Below, in pieces: positions 26,870-35,048 of a stretch of 64,000 bases of DNA. The notes below the pieces were generated by a model. It had not been told where the DNA came from, did no database searches, and saw nothing but the letters and a program-made list of their open reading frames with translations. The DNA comes from Sporomusaceae bacterium (GTDB taxonomy: Bacteria > Bacillota > Negativicutes > UBA1444), in contig JAHDPL010000019.1 in NCBI GenBank assembly GCA_018434355.1, forward strand, positions 62,001 to 126,000, given 5' to 3'. The first letter of the stretch is position 1; each line of letters starts with the position of its first letter. The position numbers and the translations under genes are program-made.

Positions 26870-28780
26870 TTATTTCACTCCTTTACTCAATGATTGTTTG
26901 GCTGCTCTTCCGAGCAATGAATCATCTCGTGCCCACCTTTGATACAATTCCACTTTTCTTTGAAGTTGTGTAGAGTCGGTAATACATTCATCTATGTTAG
27001 GCATTACCCAAGCTCCCATTTCTTGCGATGGACGACTTTCAAAAATATCCAATACTTTCAGCTGCAAAGAAACATGACACTTCGCTACTCTCATAAATGC
27101 AAGTATCGGTTTTGCCGCAATTCCCCAGTTTACAGTACTCGCTTTTGTTACCAAAGATTCAAACAATCTTTTAGCATCATGCCCATTAAGGGTCACTATT
27201 TTTTTTAGTGCATCACTTTCTTTCAGTACACTGCCCGACAGCAAGCCTGAAGCTATTTGCCCCAATTCATCCCCTAGCTCATTTTCCAGAGACAACCCCA
27301 GAGATTTATCTTTCGATATATATGCATAAGGCCGGATGTCAATATCGCCAAGTGACGGTTCCATTCTTGCCCAATTCATAAACCAAGTTTCATCTTCAAT
27401 CCATCTTGCGGCCTGCTGGTTGCCATCAACATTTTTTATATCAGGCTTAGTACCTTCTTTAGATGATTTTTCGATAGTCTGCAGAACCTCACATTTCCCT
27501 CCTGCATTACGAATAGCAATTTCCATTAATTCAACATAGATTGTTTCTCGAAACCGTTCCAGCATCATCAGTTTTACTAGAACTTGCAGATTGAACGTTG
27601 ACTCAACTTTTAATACCTTGGCCACGCGATACCGCAGCATTAGAGTATTTAAAAATCTTTTAATTTGCCGTGGATTACCGCTCAATCCTTCTGTTAGTTG
27701 CATAGCTACGCCATAGGAAAGACGGATAGATGTACTTTCAATAGCTTTCAAAGGATCGCCCAGTAGTTTCTCAGCTTCTTTTTCATCCAAAACGCTTAAA
27801 TCCCAGGGCTTGCGTAAAGCCAACATTCGCTGTTCATGCAATGATTGAAAACGCGCCGGCTTTGTTTTCATATCGTTTTGTAGCAGCAAAAGAGCAACAT
27901 AGTTTTGCACTTCTCGAAAGTTGAGATTAGGAATACGAAATGGAACTTGAATCAATTTTTCCAAATAGCTGCGCGAATAATCTAAAGCTTTCCCTGTAAT
28001 AGGCAGATCGGGAAAATGCTTGCGCACTGCATATGCAATCATGTTTTCGTCAGCTGCAATAATAAAGGTCGTTCGCGGTACAAACAGAAATAGGCGAATG
28101 GCTTCAAGCACTTCAATAGCTGTATTGGGCAGACACCGGTCAAGGTCATCGACAAGGATAACCAGCCGTTTCACCTTACATTCAGTAAGCAATTTATTAA
28201 ATGATTCTCTAAACTCATGGACTGCAGTAACTGCCGTTGTTTCAGCACCATTTCCACTCTTAACCAAGTCCTTTGCTGCGTCAAGCGCACTTTCTATGTC
28301 TTCTTGATCGATTTCTTTTTTTCCACTTAACTTTTCTTGAATACTTCCCAGAATACGTTCGATTAACCCGTCTACGTCTATGGGCACTCCAAAAAGTCCT
28401 GCTGTTGCCGCCATACCAGCAGCACGGCGAGACAGTCGAAACCAGTCAACCTGCTTCAACAAATTCTTAGCCACTAATTTAGCAGATTCTTTGCTGCCTC
28501 GTTTGGCAGAGAGCTCCCGAATAATTACTTCCATAAGGGCAGATTTAGCGTCATCATACCCTTGGAAAAGCCATCCATTAAAAGTCAAACACAACGTTTC
28601 TTGGTCGCCGTTAAATGACCCTTCCACCATTTTGAGAACGCTGGACTTTCCGACGCCCCAGTCACCAAAGACGCCTATAGTTAATGGAGAAAGATCATCA
28701 TCATATACTAACTCCTTGATTGAATCGGCAATAATTGAGTGGCCAATATAATCAACACTTGTTTCTTTATCATTCCACAT
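26870..28780 (-). CDS. qatA: QatA, KAP-family P-loop NTPase of the Qat system
   Basis: 636 residues from ATG 28780 (GAGGTG upstream; a 24-codon longer reading is less supported). KAP NTPase domain with Walker A GDWGVGKSS at about residue 40, Walker B LVILVDDLDRC and a sensor region (LSGNPRQIKRFLNTLMLRY). KAP proteins are often membrane-linked, but no clear membrane helices are inserted here. First gene of the qatABCD operon. Probable role: phage sensing or effector control by ATP hydrolysis. Confidence 0.92.
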   Translation of the reverse strand: MWNDKETSVDYIGHSIIADSIKELVYDDDLSPLTIGVFGDWGVGKSSVLKMVEGSFNGDQETLCLTFNGWLFQGYDDAKSALMEVIIRELSAKRGSKESAKLVAKNLLKQVDWFRLSRRAAGMAATAGLFGVPIDVDGLIERILGSIQEKLSGKKEIDQEDIESALDAAKDLVKSGNGAETTAVTAVHEFRESFNKLLTECKVKRLVILVDDLDRCLPNTAIEVLEAIRLFLFVPRTTFIIAADENMIAYAVRKHFPDLPITGKALDYSRSYLEKLIQVPFRIPNLNFREVQNYVALLLLQNDMKTKPARFQSLHEQRMLALRKPWDLSVLDEKEAEKLLGDPLKAIESTSIRLSYGVAMQLTEGLSGNPRQIKRFLNTLMLRYRVAKVLKVESTFNLQVLVKLMMLERFRETIYVELMEIAIRNAGGKCEVLQTIEKSSKEGTKPDIKNVDGNQQAARWIEDETWFMNWARMEPSLGDIDIRPYAYISKDKSLGLSLENELGDELGQIASGLLSGSVLKESDALKKIVTLNGHDAKRLFESLVTKASTVNWGIAAKPILAFMRVAKCHVSLQLKVLDIFESRPSQEMGAWVMPNIDECITDSTQLQRKVELYQRWARDDSLLGRAAKQSLSKGVK

Positions 28781-28852
28781 CGATTTCACCTCATATTTAA
28801 TCTCCAACACTGCCCTATAGAAAGCATACCTTTTTTGTGAAAAAACGAACAT

Positions 28853-28965
28853 TAAGATTTCACATTCTTCTTTAAGTTCGTAGATTCCTGCTATTTATCG
28901 AATATACTATTATCTCTGATATTGATTGCGTATTATGAATTTACACCATCATGCCTGCAATTAAT
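28853..28965. other. AT-rich spacer upstream of qatA
   Basis: Very AT-rich DNA between the qat operon and the phage-like module. The qat promoter is expected here, but no unambiguous -35/-10 pair can be assigned. Confidence 0.35.
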
Positions 28966-28990
28966 AAAAACCGCCATCACTGGCGGCTTT
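28966..28990 (-). terminator. Terminator of the phage lysis-like module
   Basis: CCGCCA-TCAC-TGGCGG, on the minus strand followed by TTTTTATT. It lies 18 bp after the stop of the acidic protein gene. An almost identical hairpin follows the amidase gene at 35018-35041. Confidence 0.8.
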
Positions 28991-29007
28991 CGTATTATTT
29001 TGGTTTT

Positions 29008-29379
29008 CTATTCCTCTTCGTCTTCCTTCAGCTCGATCGTTTCCCCGTCGAGCTTGCCGTTCCACGGCTCCTCGCGCAGCGCGCCGTTGTCCTGATCCGC
29101 GTTCCCGGCCCCATCGTCCTCATCTCCGCCACCCTCGTCTCTCCCTTCCTCCATCGCCAGAATCGCGGCAATCCGGTGGATAATGTCGTGCGCTTCCTCA
29201 ACTCGCTTTTCCGCCACCGTGGCGTCCGGTTGCTCTTCGGTTTCGGCCACGTCTTCCACCGCGCCGATCACTTGGCCGATCTGGTCAATGCGCCGCTGGG
29301 TAAGATCGTCCTGCGAGGCCACCGTTTCAAATGCGCCGAGCAACACCCGGATGATTTTCGTGATATCAGTTAGTAACAT
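29008..29379 (-). CDS. Small acidic phage-module protein
   Basis: 123 residues, with a helical first half (LLTDITKIIRVLLGAFETVASQ) and a very acidic C-terminus (EEGRDEGGGDEDDGAGNADQDN to KEDEEE). Family not recognised. GGAGG lies ahead of ATG 29379. It travels with YvrJ, DUF2922 and DUF1659 genes, a set common near amidases in Firmicute prophage-like regions. May be a regulator or chaperone of the lysis module; this is only context. Confidence 0.6.
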   Translation of the reverse strand: MLLTDITKIIRVLLGAFETVASQDDLTQRRIDQIGQVIGAVEDVAETEEQPDATVAEKRVEEAHDIIHRIAAILAMEEGRDEGGGDEDDGAGNADQDNGALREEPWNGKLDGETIELKEDEEE

Positions 29380-29504
29380 GATTGTTTCCTCCATTCATCA
29401 TAATAGTTTTGTGCAAAAACTTGGGACAGACACTCTGTTTAGAAATGCTGTCCCTTGTTTTTTGCCTGTGAATCGGTTTCCTTTCCCTTGCCGGGGTGGT
29501 TTCG

Positions 29505-29699
29505 TTACGCCGTCTTCTTTTCGTTTCGCGCCCGCCACTCCCTGCATTCATTGCACCGATTCGTCTGGTCCTCCAACCGCTGGCAGATTGCCACGGCGGT
29601 CTTTTCAAACGCGCCGAGGCGATCATCCAGGCGAACCAGGAGCCAGGCCGAAACGGCAATCGGGAATCCGACCTGCGATATCAGCTGGCCCCAGTCCAT
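29505..29699 (-). CDS. YvrJ family small membrane protein (holin-like position)
   Basis: 64 residues: a single N-terminal membrane segment (WGQLISQVGFPIAVSAWLLVRL) then a charged tail with CNECREW, matching the YvrJ family in start and length. Position in a lysis-like module suggests holin or membrane-anchor function, untested. Four bases separate it from the DUF2922 gene. Confidence 0.7.
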   Translation of the reverse strand: MDWGQLISQVGFPIAVSAWLLVRLDDRLGAFEKTAVAICQRLEDQTNRCNECREWRARNEKKTA

Positions 29700-29702
29700 G
29701 AC

Positions 29703-29915
29703 TTAAGCCAGTACGCCGGTATCCTGGATCAGGATCGACGGTTCCAGAGCGCTGACAAGATCGCCGCCGGTCGTGGCAAACAGATTTTTGCTGATGACGA
29801 GCGCTTGCGCGGCGACTACTTCCGCCTTGGTGATACCGTCTTTCGGATTAACCAAGGTCAGGTTCACTTCCTTGCCGGCCGCATTGCGAAACGGCATTTT
29901 CAAAGTTTTGGTCAT
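29703..29915 (-). CDS. DUF2922 family protein
   Basis: 70 residues, pattern TKTLKMPFRNAAGKEVNLTL and a C-terminal VSALEPSILIQDTGV, the DUF2922 signature of small beta-rich proteins found next to DUF1659 and YvrJ. AAAGGAGG precedes the ATG. Role unknown. Confidence 0.8.
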   Translation of the reverse strand: MTKTLKMPFRNAAGKEVNLTLVNPKDGITKAEVVAAQALVISKNLFATTGGDLVSALEPSILIQDTGVLA

Positions 29916-29955
29916 CGGGTTGTCCTCCTTTCGCTAAATTTCGGGGCTACCAGGG

Positions 29956-30180
29956 TTACGCGTTCGACAGGTCGGCAGTGTCGGTCCGGATGATCGCGAC
30001 GAGCGCCGCGCCCTGCAATGCGCCGATACTGGAGCCGACATCGAACAGGTCCTGGTCTGTCGCGGCGGGTTTCACGTTGGAGAACCGCAGCGTTTTGAAC
30101 TGGGCCGCACCGCTGGCACTGGTTCCATTGGCGACTTTGATGCCGATTTGGGATTCCTGGGGCGTTTTCACAACAGCCAT
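29956..30180 (-). CDS. DUF1659 family protein
   Basis: 74 residues, MAVVKTPQESQIGIKV to ADQ-rich C-terminus; DUF1659 family, always short and usually paired with DUF2922 as here. Start at 30180 has GGAGG at ideal distance, so upstream in-frame codons are not used. Function unknown. Confidence 0.78.
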   Translation of the reverse strand: MAVVKTPQESQIGIKVANGTSASGAAQFKTLRFSNVKPAATDQDLFDVGSSIGALQGAALVAIIRTDTADLSNA

Positions 30181-30605
30181 GAGGTTTCCTCCTTCCCGGG
30201 GGCGGTCAGGCCGCGTCCCGAACTCTTTATGAAAAACGGGCTGCGCCCGAATTTCCAACTCCATGCCTGCACCCCCTTTGCTTGTCCCAGGCGATTTAGA
30301 AAGGTTCAACTACAAGGAAAATCTGAGTTTGTGCAGCGCCGCGTACATTCGGTACGCAAGCCAGCAAAAGAAGATTTGACGCCGTAGCTGGGCTTTGCTG
30401 GATCGTCTGAAAATGAAAGGGACACGCCATGGCTGACGTGTCCCACTAAAATGGGGATGGAGGTACTTATGGCAGCCGCCCGGATTGCAAGTCCGGCGGT
30501 GATACCCTTCGCATTCGCTCCATCCCCAAATAAAGCCTATTCACTTGTCTGGTTTCAGTATACGCCTATCGCAAAACGCCTGTCAAATTGACGATTCAGG
30601 ATGCT
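30181..30605. other. Spacer with hairpin and tRNA-like element
   Basis: No gene. A hairpin GGGACACG/CGTGTCCC (30419-30444) with a T-rich minus-strand tail precedes the 75 bp folded element at 30453-30527. Confidence 0.45.
30453..30527 (+). ncRNA. tRNA-like folded element (GCA loop), unassigned
   Basis: The 75 bases close with a 9 bp stem (GGGGATGGA/TCCATCCCC). Inside are a D-arm-like GGTA..GCC region and a hairpin CCGGA-TTGCAAG-TCCGG whose seven-base loop would present the Cys anticodon GCA. No T-arm can be paired and no CCA follows, so it is not a normal tRNA. Alternative inner pairing GGTA/TACC also exists. Could be a degenerate phage tRNA or an unknown structured RNA. Confidence 0.35.
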
Positions 30606-30757
30606 TTAGGCGCTGCGCACGCCGTAAGTCGCCGGACTTTCCATGACTTTTCCGAACAGCGGCCCGCCATCGGCGAAGCGGTTGACGCCCTTGACGATTC
30701 CTTCGGCGAATTGGCGCTGCCCCATGCCGCTGGTCAGCTTGGCCCGCGTCGGAAACG
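30606..30757 (-). pseudogene. C-terminal remnant of an N-acetylmuramoyl-L-alanine amidase
   Basis: Minus-strand frame reads QRQFAEGIVKGVNRFADGGP, then LFGKVMESPATYGVRSA and stop. It aligns with the end of the intact amidase at 35049-35642 (QFAEGLMRGINRFADGGPLFGKVME). The front is missing and joins the TfoX-like remnant, so it marks a deletion or recombination junction. Its own end is probably the original one. Confidence 0.7.
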
Positions 30758-30881
30758 AATACGGCTAAAAACTTCCTCGGTGCCTGTTTCCCGAAGCTGG
30801 TCCGTCGTTTCTATGTCGACAAGCCGGCAAATTTTCTTCCAATTCTTTGTCTACATTGGGCAGCTGCGACAATTCGTGCAT
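30757..30881 (-). pseudogene. Frameshifted TfoX C-terminal-domain fragment
   Basis: From an ATG at 30881 with GGGAG ahead: MHELSQLPNVDKELEENL, then after a single-base frameshift IETTDQLRETGTEEVFSRIR. This is the TfoX C-terminal (helix-hairpin-helix-like) pattern. It runs into the amidase remnant and has no proper end. Assignment rests on my reading of a short fragment. Confidence 0.5.
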
Positions 30882-30934
30882 AGCGCTCCCCTGCTTTCCC
30901 GCTTCTAGCTGTAATTATGCAATAATAAGGTTCT

Positions 30935-31765
30935 TCAGTTGATTTGAGGCTCTATATCCGCACCCTGTCCCCAAACTCGCTGAAGCATACCCGCTAAAAA
31001 CGGGCACTTGTTGTAAACGTCCAACCACAATATACGAACAAGAAATGATATCAACCCTTTTGCTCCTGCCATATTCTTTATTGTTACACGACGAATCAAG
31101 AACGAATCCGTATCGGCAAAGTTGCTTCCTGCAATAGAGGAACAGGCGGCGACATACCGCGCTTGCTTCAATAAATTGATAATTGCCGGAGTGGTTTCCC
31201 CGTGAGGATTAGCAAATATATTGACCGGAGGTTGCAGGTTGTTTTCCAACATTAGGCGCGAGAGTGTCAATTCCCGCGAGAATTCTTTTAAATTGATAAG
31301 ATTTGGGGGATAGTGATTGACAGTATGTGACCCTATTTCCATTCCTTTTTCCTGCATTGTCTGCAGGTCTTGCCAATTAATATAGCCCGGCGCTCCCACC
31401 TTGCCGGTTACAACAAAAAATGTGGCGCGAAACCCATACTTTTCAAGTATTGGCACTGCCTGCGACCAATTATCCTGGTATCCATCGTCAAACGTAATGA
31501 CGATCGGCTTCCATGGCAACGTACCTTTACCGGACAAGCAGTCTATCATTTCTTGGATGCTGATCGGAGAATAACCCAGCAATTTTAGGAATATCATCTG
31601 ATACTCGAAATGATCGGCACCCACATAATACCATTGAGACGACTGCCCAATATGATGATATGTCAATATCGGCACACCTTGGTAGGGCAAGGCCGCCCAC
31701 ACGAGCAGGCATGCCGCTAAAAAAACCAGCCCATAAGTCAGTCGCTTATTTCGATTTTTTATCAT
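30935..31765 (-). CDS. Membrane-anchored polysaccharide deacetylase
   Basis: 276 residues, one N-terminal membrane segment (about 9-26) and a NodB-type deacetylase domain with TFDDGYQDN (metal Asp) and SHTVNHYP (metal His pair). Likely removes acetyl groups from peptidoglycan or exopolysaccharide at the cell surface. A GTG three codons earlier is possible but too near the AAAGAAG site. Positioned next to the broken lysis genes. Confidence 0.87.
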   Translation of the reverse strand: MIKNRNKRLTYGLVFLAACLLVWAALPYQGVPILTYHHIGQSSQWYYVGADHFEYQMIFLKLLGYSPISIQEMIDCLSGKGTLPWKPIVITFDDGYQDNWSQAVPILEKYGFRATFFVVTGKVGAPGYINWQDLQTMQEKGMEIGSHTVNHYPPNLINLKEFSRELTLSRLMLENNLQPPVNIFANPHGETTPAIINLLKQARYVAACSSIAGSNFADTDSFLIRRVTIKNMAGAKGLISFLVRILWLDVYNKCPFLAGMLQRVWGQGADIEPQIN

Positions 31766-31803
31766 ACACTTCACATTCTTCTTTCAACGTAAAGAATCTC
31801 AAC

Positions 31804-32985
31804 TTAGAAAGCCAGCAAGCAAGCTATAACAACTACGCACCACGGAGGCATACGCCAATACTGTAACAATCCAAAACAGATGATCGCAATCGTAAAATCA
31901 GCTGCGCTATGAATTGCCGTGGTCCATATCGGGTCATACAGAGCAGCGAGCAATATCCCAACAACTGCCGCATTAATCGCCCATAACGCAGATTGTAGAC
32001 TGGGGCGCGCCCTTAAGGAATCCCAAAACGGTACAATCCCGACCACAAGCAGGAATGACGGCAAAAATATCGCAATGGTTGTAATGAATGCTCCTTTCCA
32101 TCCTCCCATGACGGCGCCAAGATACGCAGCAAAAGTAAACAACGGTCCCGGCACTGCTTGTGTAAGGCCGTATCCGGTTAAAAATTGACTTTGTTCTACC
32201 CAGCCGGCAGGAACGACTTCTTTTTCAAGCATAGGCAATACAACGTGCCCACCGCCGAATACAAGTGAGCCGATCCGATAAAAAGTATCAAATACAGCAA
32301 CCCAACCATGATCCGATATTTGTCGCAATAACGGTAATCCGATAAGCAACCCGAAAAATAAACAAAGAGAAATCAATCCAGTTCGCTTCCCTAATGGAAA
32401 AGTTATGCTTTTATGCTGACTGATAACGCCCTTTTGGAAAAGCACGCCGGCAAACCCCGCCGCAACGATTATCATTATTTGTACATAGGCGGTCGACCAT
32501 AACAATATGGTAACCGCAGCCAAAATAGCAATGGTTGCTCGCTTTTTATCAGGAGCCAATTTAACACCCATGATCCATACAGCTTGTGCAACAACAGCTA
32601 CCGCAACGATTTTCAGTCCATGTATCCAGTTCAATTTTGCTGGGTCAATCTCGCTCAAGCCATAGAATGCGAGCACCAAGATGAGAACAGAAGGCAACGT
32701 AAAGCCGATCCATGCGAAAAAACCGCCAATTAATCCACCCCGATATATTCCGACTGCAATTCCGAGCTGACTGCTTGCCGGTCCGGGCAGAAACTGGCAT
32801 AAGGCAACTAAATCGCTATATAGTTCTTCGGCGATCCATTTTCTATGGTTGACATATTCAGCGTGGAAATATCCAAGATGGGCAATAGGCCCACCGAACG
32901 AGGTACAGCCTAAATAAAGTGAAACCAACAATATCTCCGCAAGCCTTAAGATAGCGTTTTGCTTAAGCTCAAACACAGCTTTCAT
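31804..32985 (-). CDS. chrA: Chromate transporter ChrA (two-domain form)
   Basis: 393 residues, about 10-12 membrane helices in two CHR halves, with FGGPIAHLGYFHAEYV in the first and FGGGHVVLPMLEKEVV in the second, matching long-chain ChrA. Exports chromate, or acts as a related anion transporter. GGGAGAG precedes ATG 32985. It heads a run of transport genes on the same strand. Confidence 0.9.
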   Translation of the reverse strand: MKAVFELKQNAILRLAEILLVSLYLGCTSFGGPIAHLGYFHAEYVNHRKWIAEELYSDLVALCQFLPGPASSQLGIAVGIYRGGLIGGFFAWIGFTLPSVLILVLAFYGLSEIDPAKLNWIHGLKIVAVAVVAQAVWIMGVKLAPDKKRATIAILAAVTILLWSTAYVQIMIIVAAGFAGVLFQKGVISQHKSITFPLGKRTGLISLCLFFGLLIGLPLLRQISDHGWVAVFDTFYRIGSLVFGGGHVVLPMLEKEVVPAGWVEQSQFLTGYGLTQAVPGPLFTFAAYLGAVMGGWKGAFITTIAIFLPSFLLVVGIVPFWDSLRARPSLQSALWAINAAVVGILLAALYDPIWTTAIHSAADFTIAIICFGLLQYWRMPPWCVVVIACLLAF

Positions 32986-33004
32986 ATTTACTCTCCCAGA
33001 TAAA

Positions 33005-33427
33005 TTAATACTTCAGAAGAACAATCCCGGTAACAATTAATAATGCAGCAATAACTTTATAAGGCGTCACCGTCTCGCCCAAAAATACAATGCCTAGAAA
33101 AACAGCCACCAAGGGAAAGGCAGCAACAATAGGCGACACGAGCCCCACTTCGCCCAATTTAAGGGCATAGTAATAGGCGAGTTGACCTAGCAATGCGGCG
33201 CAGATTCCTTCCAGAGCAATGAACACAGCGCTTTTAGCTGTCATTTCGGCCACAAATCCCCATTGTCCCTTGATAGTCACCGTTATCAAAAGCAATAGAC
33301 TTATAATCACACTGCGCACCGTCAGGGCAGCCAGGGGCTGCGTAGCCCCCAATCCAAGCTTTCCGAAGATCGGCGCGATACCCCAAAACACCATTGCAAT
33401 TCCAGCCAATAAATACGTATTTTGCAT
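33005..33427 (-). CDS. Single-domain EamA/DMT-type transporter
   Basis: 140 residues with four to five membrane helices and one EamA half (FWGIAPIFGKLGLG at the start, FPLVAVFLGIVFLGE near the end). Half-size EamA proteins act as dimers. Substrate unknown; lies between TauE and ChrA genes. Confidence 0.82.
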   Translation of the reverse strand: MQNTYLLAGIAMVFWGIAPIFGKLGLGATQPLAALTVRSVIISLLLLITVTIKGQWGFVAEMTAKSAVFIALEGICAALLGQLAYYYALKLGEVGLVSPIVAAFPLVAVFLGIVFLGETVTPYKVIAALLIVTGIVLLKY

Positions 33428-33456
33428 CCGAACTCAACCTCTTTTCACGATTATGT

Positions 33457-34194
33457 TTATATAACTCCGAAGGTCATCAACACTCCGAGAATCAGGACTC
33501 CGATTAGTATTATCTTCTTAAACAGTTCATAGGAGACCTTCGGCAGCAGTCTGCTACCCGCGACAGTACCCAGCATCGCCGTTGCTATGATGGTGGCCAG
33601 TAGTAAGAGATTTTCCTGCAGGTACTGAAAATTGGAATAGGCATAAACGGGTATCCTTGTTGAGTCGATAATCACGGCAATGAGGGCTGCAGACACCACG
33701 AGCTCCTGTTTTTGCAGTCCGTATCCCAATAAATACACGGAACGAATTGCGCCTTGATTGCCAATCAAACCACCAATTAGGCCAGACAGAAATCCACCGA
33801 TGAAATCGAGACTCTGTGGTAATTCAATTTTTATCTTCCCAGGGACTAAGGTTAGAACGGCGTAACTTGTCAAAAACAAACCTACTCCTGTTTTGAGCCA
33901 AGCACTATCAAGATAGATCTGCGCGAAGGAACCAATGAAAGCTCCTATAATACTAATCACACCAAACCTCTTTATAATTTGCCAATTGATTTCTGTCCGG
34001 TACAGGATTAACCGGGAAACATTATTAAAAAAATGAACAATCGCCGCCAGAAAAATGGCCACTTTAACATCAAAGAACAAAGCCATGACCGGCATCATGA
34101 TCGTGCCAACTCCAAAGCCGGTAAAAAGCGTAATGACCGAAGTCACTAATGTAACAGGAACCAGTACGATATATTGAAGCAATACGCCATCCAT
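33457..34194 (-). CDS. TauE/SafE family sulfite/anion exporter
   Basis: 245 residues with about 8 membrane segments and the two Gly-rich TauE motifs (FTGFGVGTIMMPV, LSGLIGGLIGNQGAIRS). Start at 34194 has AGAGGTG upstream. Probable export of sulfite, sulfonate or another anion. A MarR gene lies upstream on the same strand. Confidence 0.86.
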   Translation of the reverse strand: MDGVLLQYIVLVPVTLVTSVITLFTGFGVGTIMMPVMALFFDVKVAIFLAAIVHFFNNVSRLILYRTEINWQIIKRFGVISIIGAFIGSFAQIYLDSAWLKTGVGLFLTSYAVLTLVPGKIKIELPQSLDFIGGFLSGLIGGLIGNQGAIRSVYLLGYGLQKQELVVSAALIAVIIDSTRIPVYAYSNFQYLQENLLLLATIIATAMLGTVAGSRLLPKVSYELFKKIILIGVLILGVLMTFGVI

Positions 34195-34310
34195 TAATGA
34201 CACCTCTTTTCCTTTTAAATTGCGATTTTGGTATAATACCAACGCCGTATAATTTCAAAATACTTCTCTTTTAACTAATCGAACGAGAAACTTAATCAAA
34301 TGAATACTAA

Positions 34311-34733
34311 TTATTCGTCGTTATAAAGAGCGTTCGAATCTGTTATCCTTCTTACAAGATTTATAAACTGCTCTTTTTCGGTCGGAGCCAAGTGCGAAAG
34401 CATTGAGCTAAAAAACAACAGATCTTCCTCGATATGCTTCGTCATGATGTCTTTTCCTTGGGCTGTTGGCTTCAGATATACTGCTTTCCGATCTTCCTCG
34501 CCTCTGACCCTCTCAACCAGTCCTTTTTTTTCAAGCCTTTCAACGATACTTGTCAGCGTGGACGGTTTTATTTGGTAATTTTCAGCAAAATCATTGAAGC
34601 GCCAAGCGTTATCTTCTCGGGTATGCTCCAGTACATACCACTCCCTGGCGGAGAGCCCGGTTGCTTTGAATTGACGCTCTTCTTTAGCCTTAAATAAGTG
34701 GATAAGCCGGTGAAGAATTTGGAAATCATCCAT
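34311..34733 (-). CDS. MarR family transcriptional regulator
   Basis: 140 residues with a winged helix (FNDFAENYQIKPSTLTSIVERLEKKGLVERVRGEEDRKAVYLKPT) typical of MarR. GGGGAG precedes the ATG. As first gene before TauE, EamA and ChrA it probably controls that block, possibly in response to an anion or oxidant; no operator was clearly seen. Confidence 0.9.
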   Translation of the reverse strand: MDDFQILHRLIHLFKAKEERQFKATGLSAREWYVLEHTREDNAWRFNDFAENYQIKPSTLTSIVERLEKKGLVERVRGEEDRKAVYLKPTAQGKDIMTKHIEEDLLFFSSMLSHLAPTEKEQFINLVRRITDSNALYNDE

Positions 34734-35017
34734 AGACCTACTCCCCTTTGTGCTTTTATTTATTATTAGTATTATGCGTTCTTCGTATTATCAGCATACT
34801 TTTTTTTCCCTTCTCCGTCAATCAAATTTTATTGCCGGCTTAATGTCATCTCAACTTTTGAACATGACTTTAGTCAGTAACACCCTGATAGCGGTTTAGT
34901 TCAAATAAATGTTATCGCTGCGATGTCCGCTTGCCTATACAGCTGGCTCAGTGGCGGAGATCAGGCGGCCTGGAACAGATAAAATCCAGTCTTTACGACA
35001 CCCTCTCCAGGCGCAAC
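34734..35017. other. Spacer before MarR gene
   Basis: About 280 bp without a gene; AT-rich at the marR side (promoter expected), then a GC-richer part leading to the terminator at 35018. Confidence 0.35.
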
Positions 35018-35041
35018 AAAGCCGCCATCACTGGCGGCTTT
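35018..35041 (-). terminator. Terminator after the amidase gene
   Basis: AAAGCCGCCA-TCAC-TGGCGGCTTT, a perfect palindrome that repeats the stem at 28966-28990, as does the sequence just upstream on the minus strand. The two appear to be duplicated module ends. Confidence 0.7.
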
Positions 35042-35048
35042 CGCATGA

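Noticed and set aside
30453-30527. tRNA-Cys or tRNA-Sec
   Set aside because: No T-arm pairing, no CCA and a non-Sec loop; only a tRNA-like label is justified.
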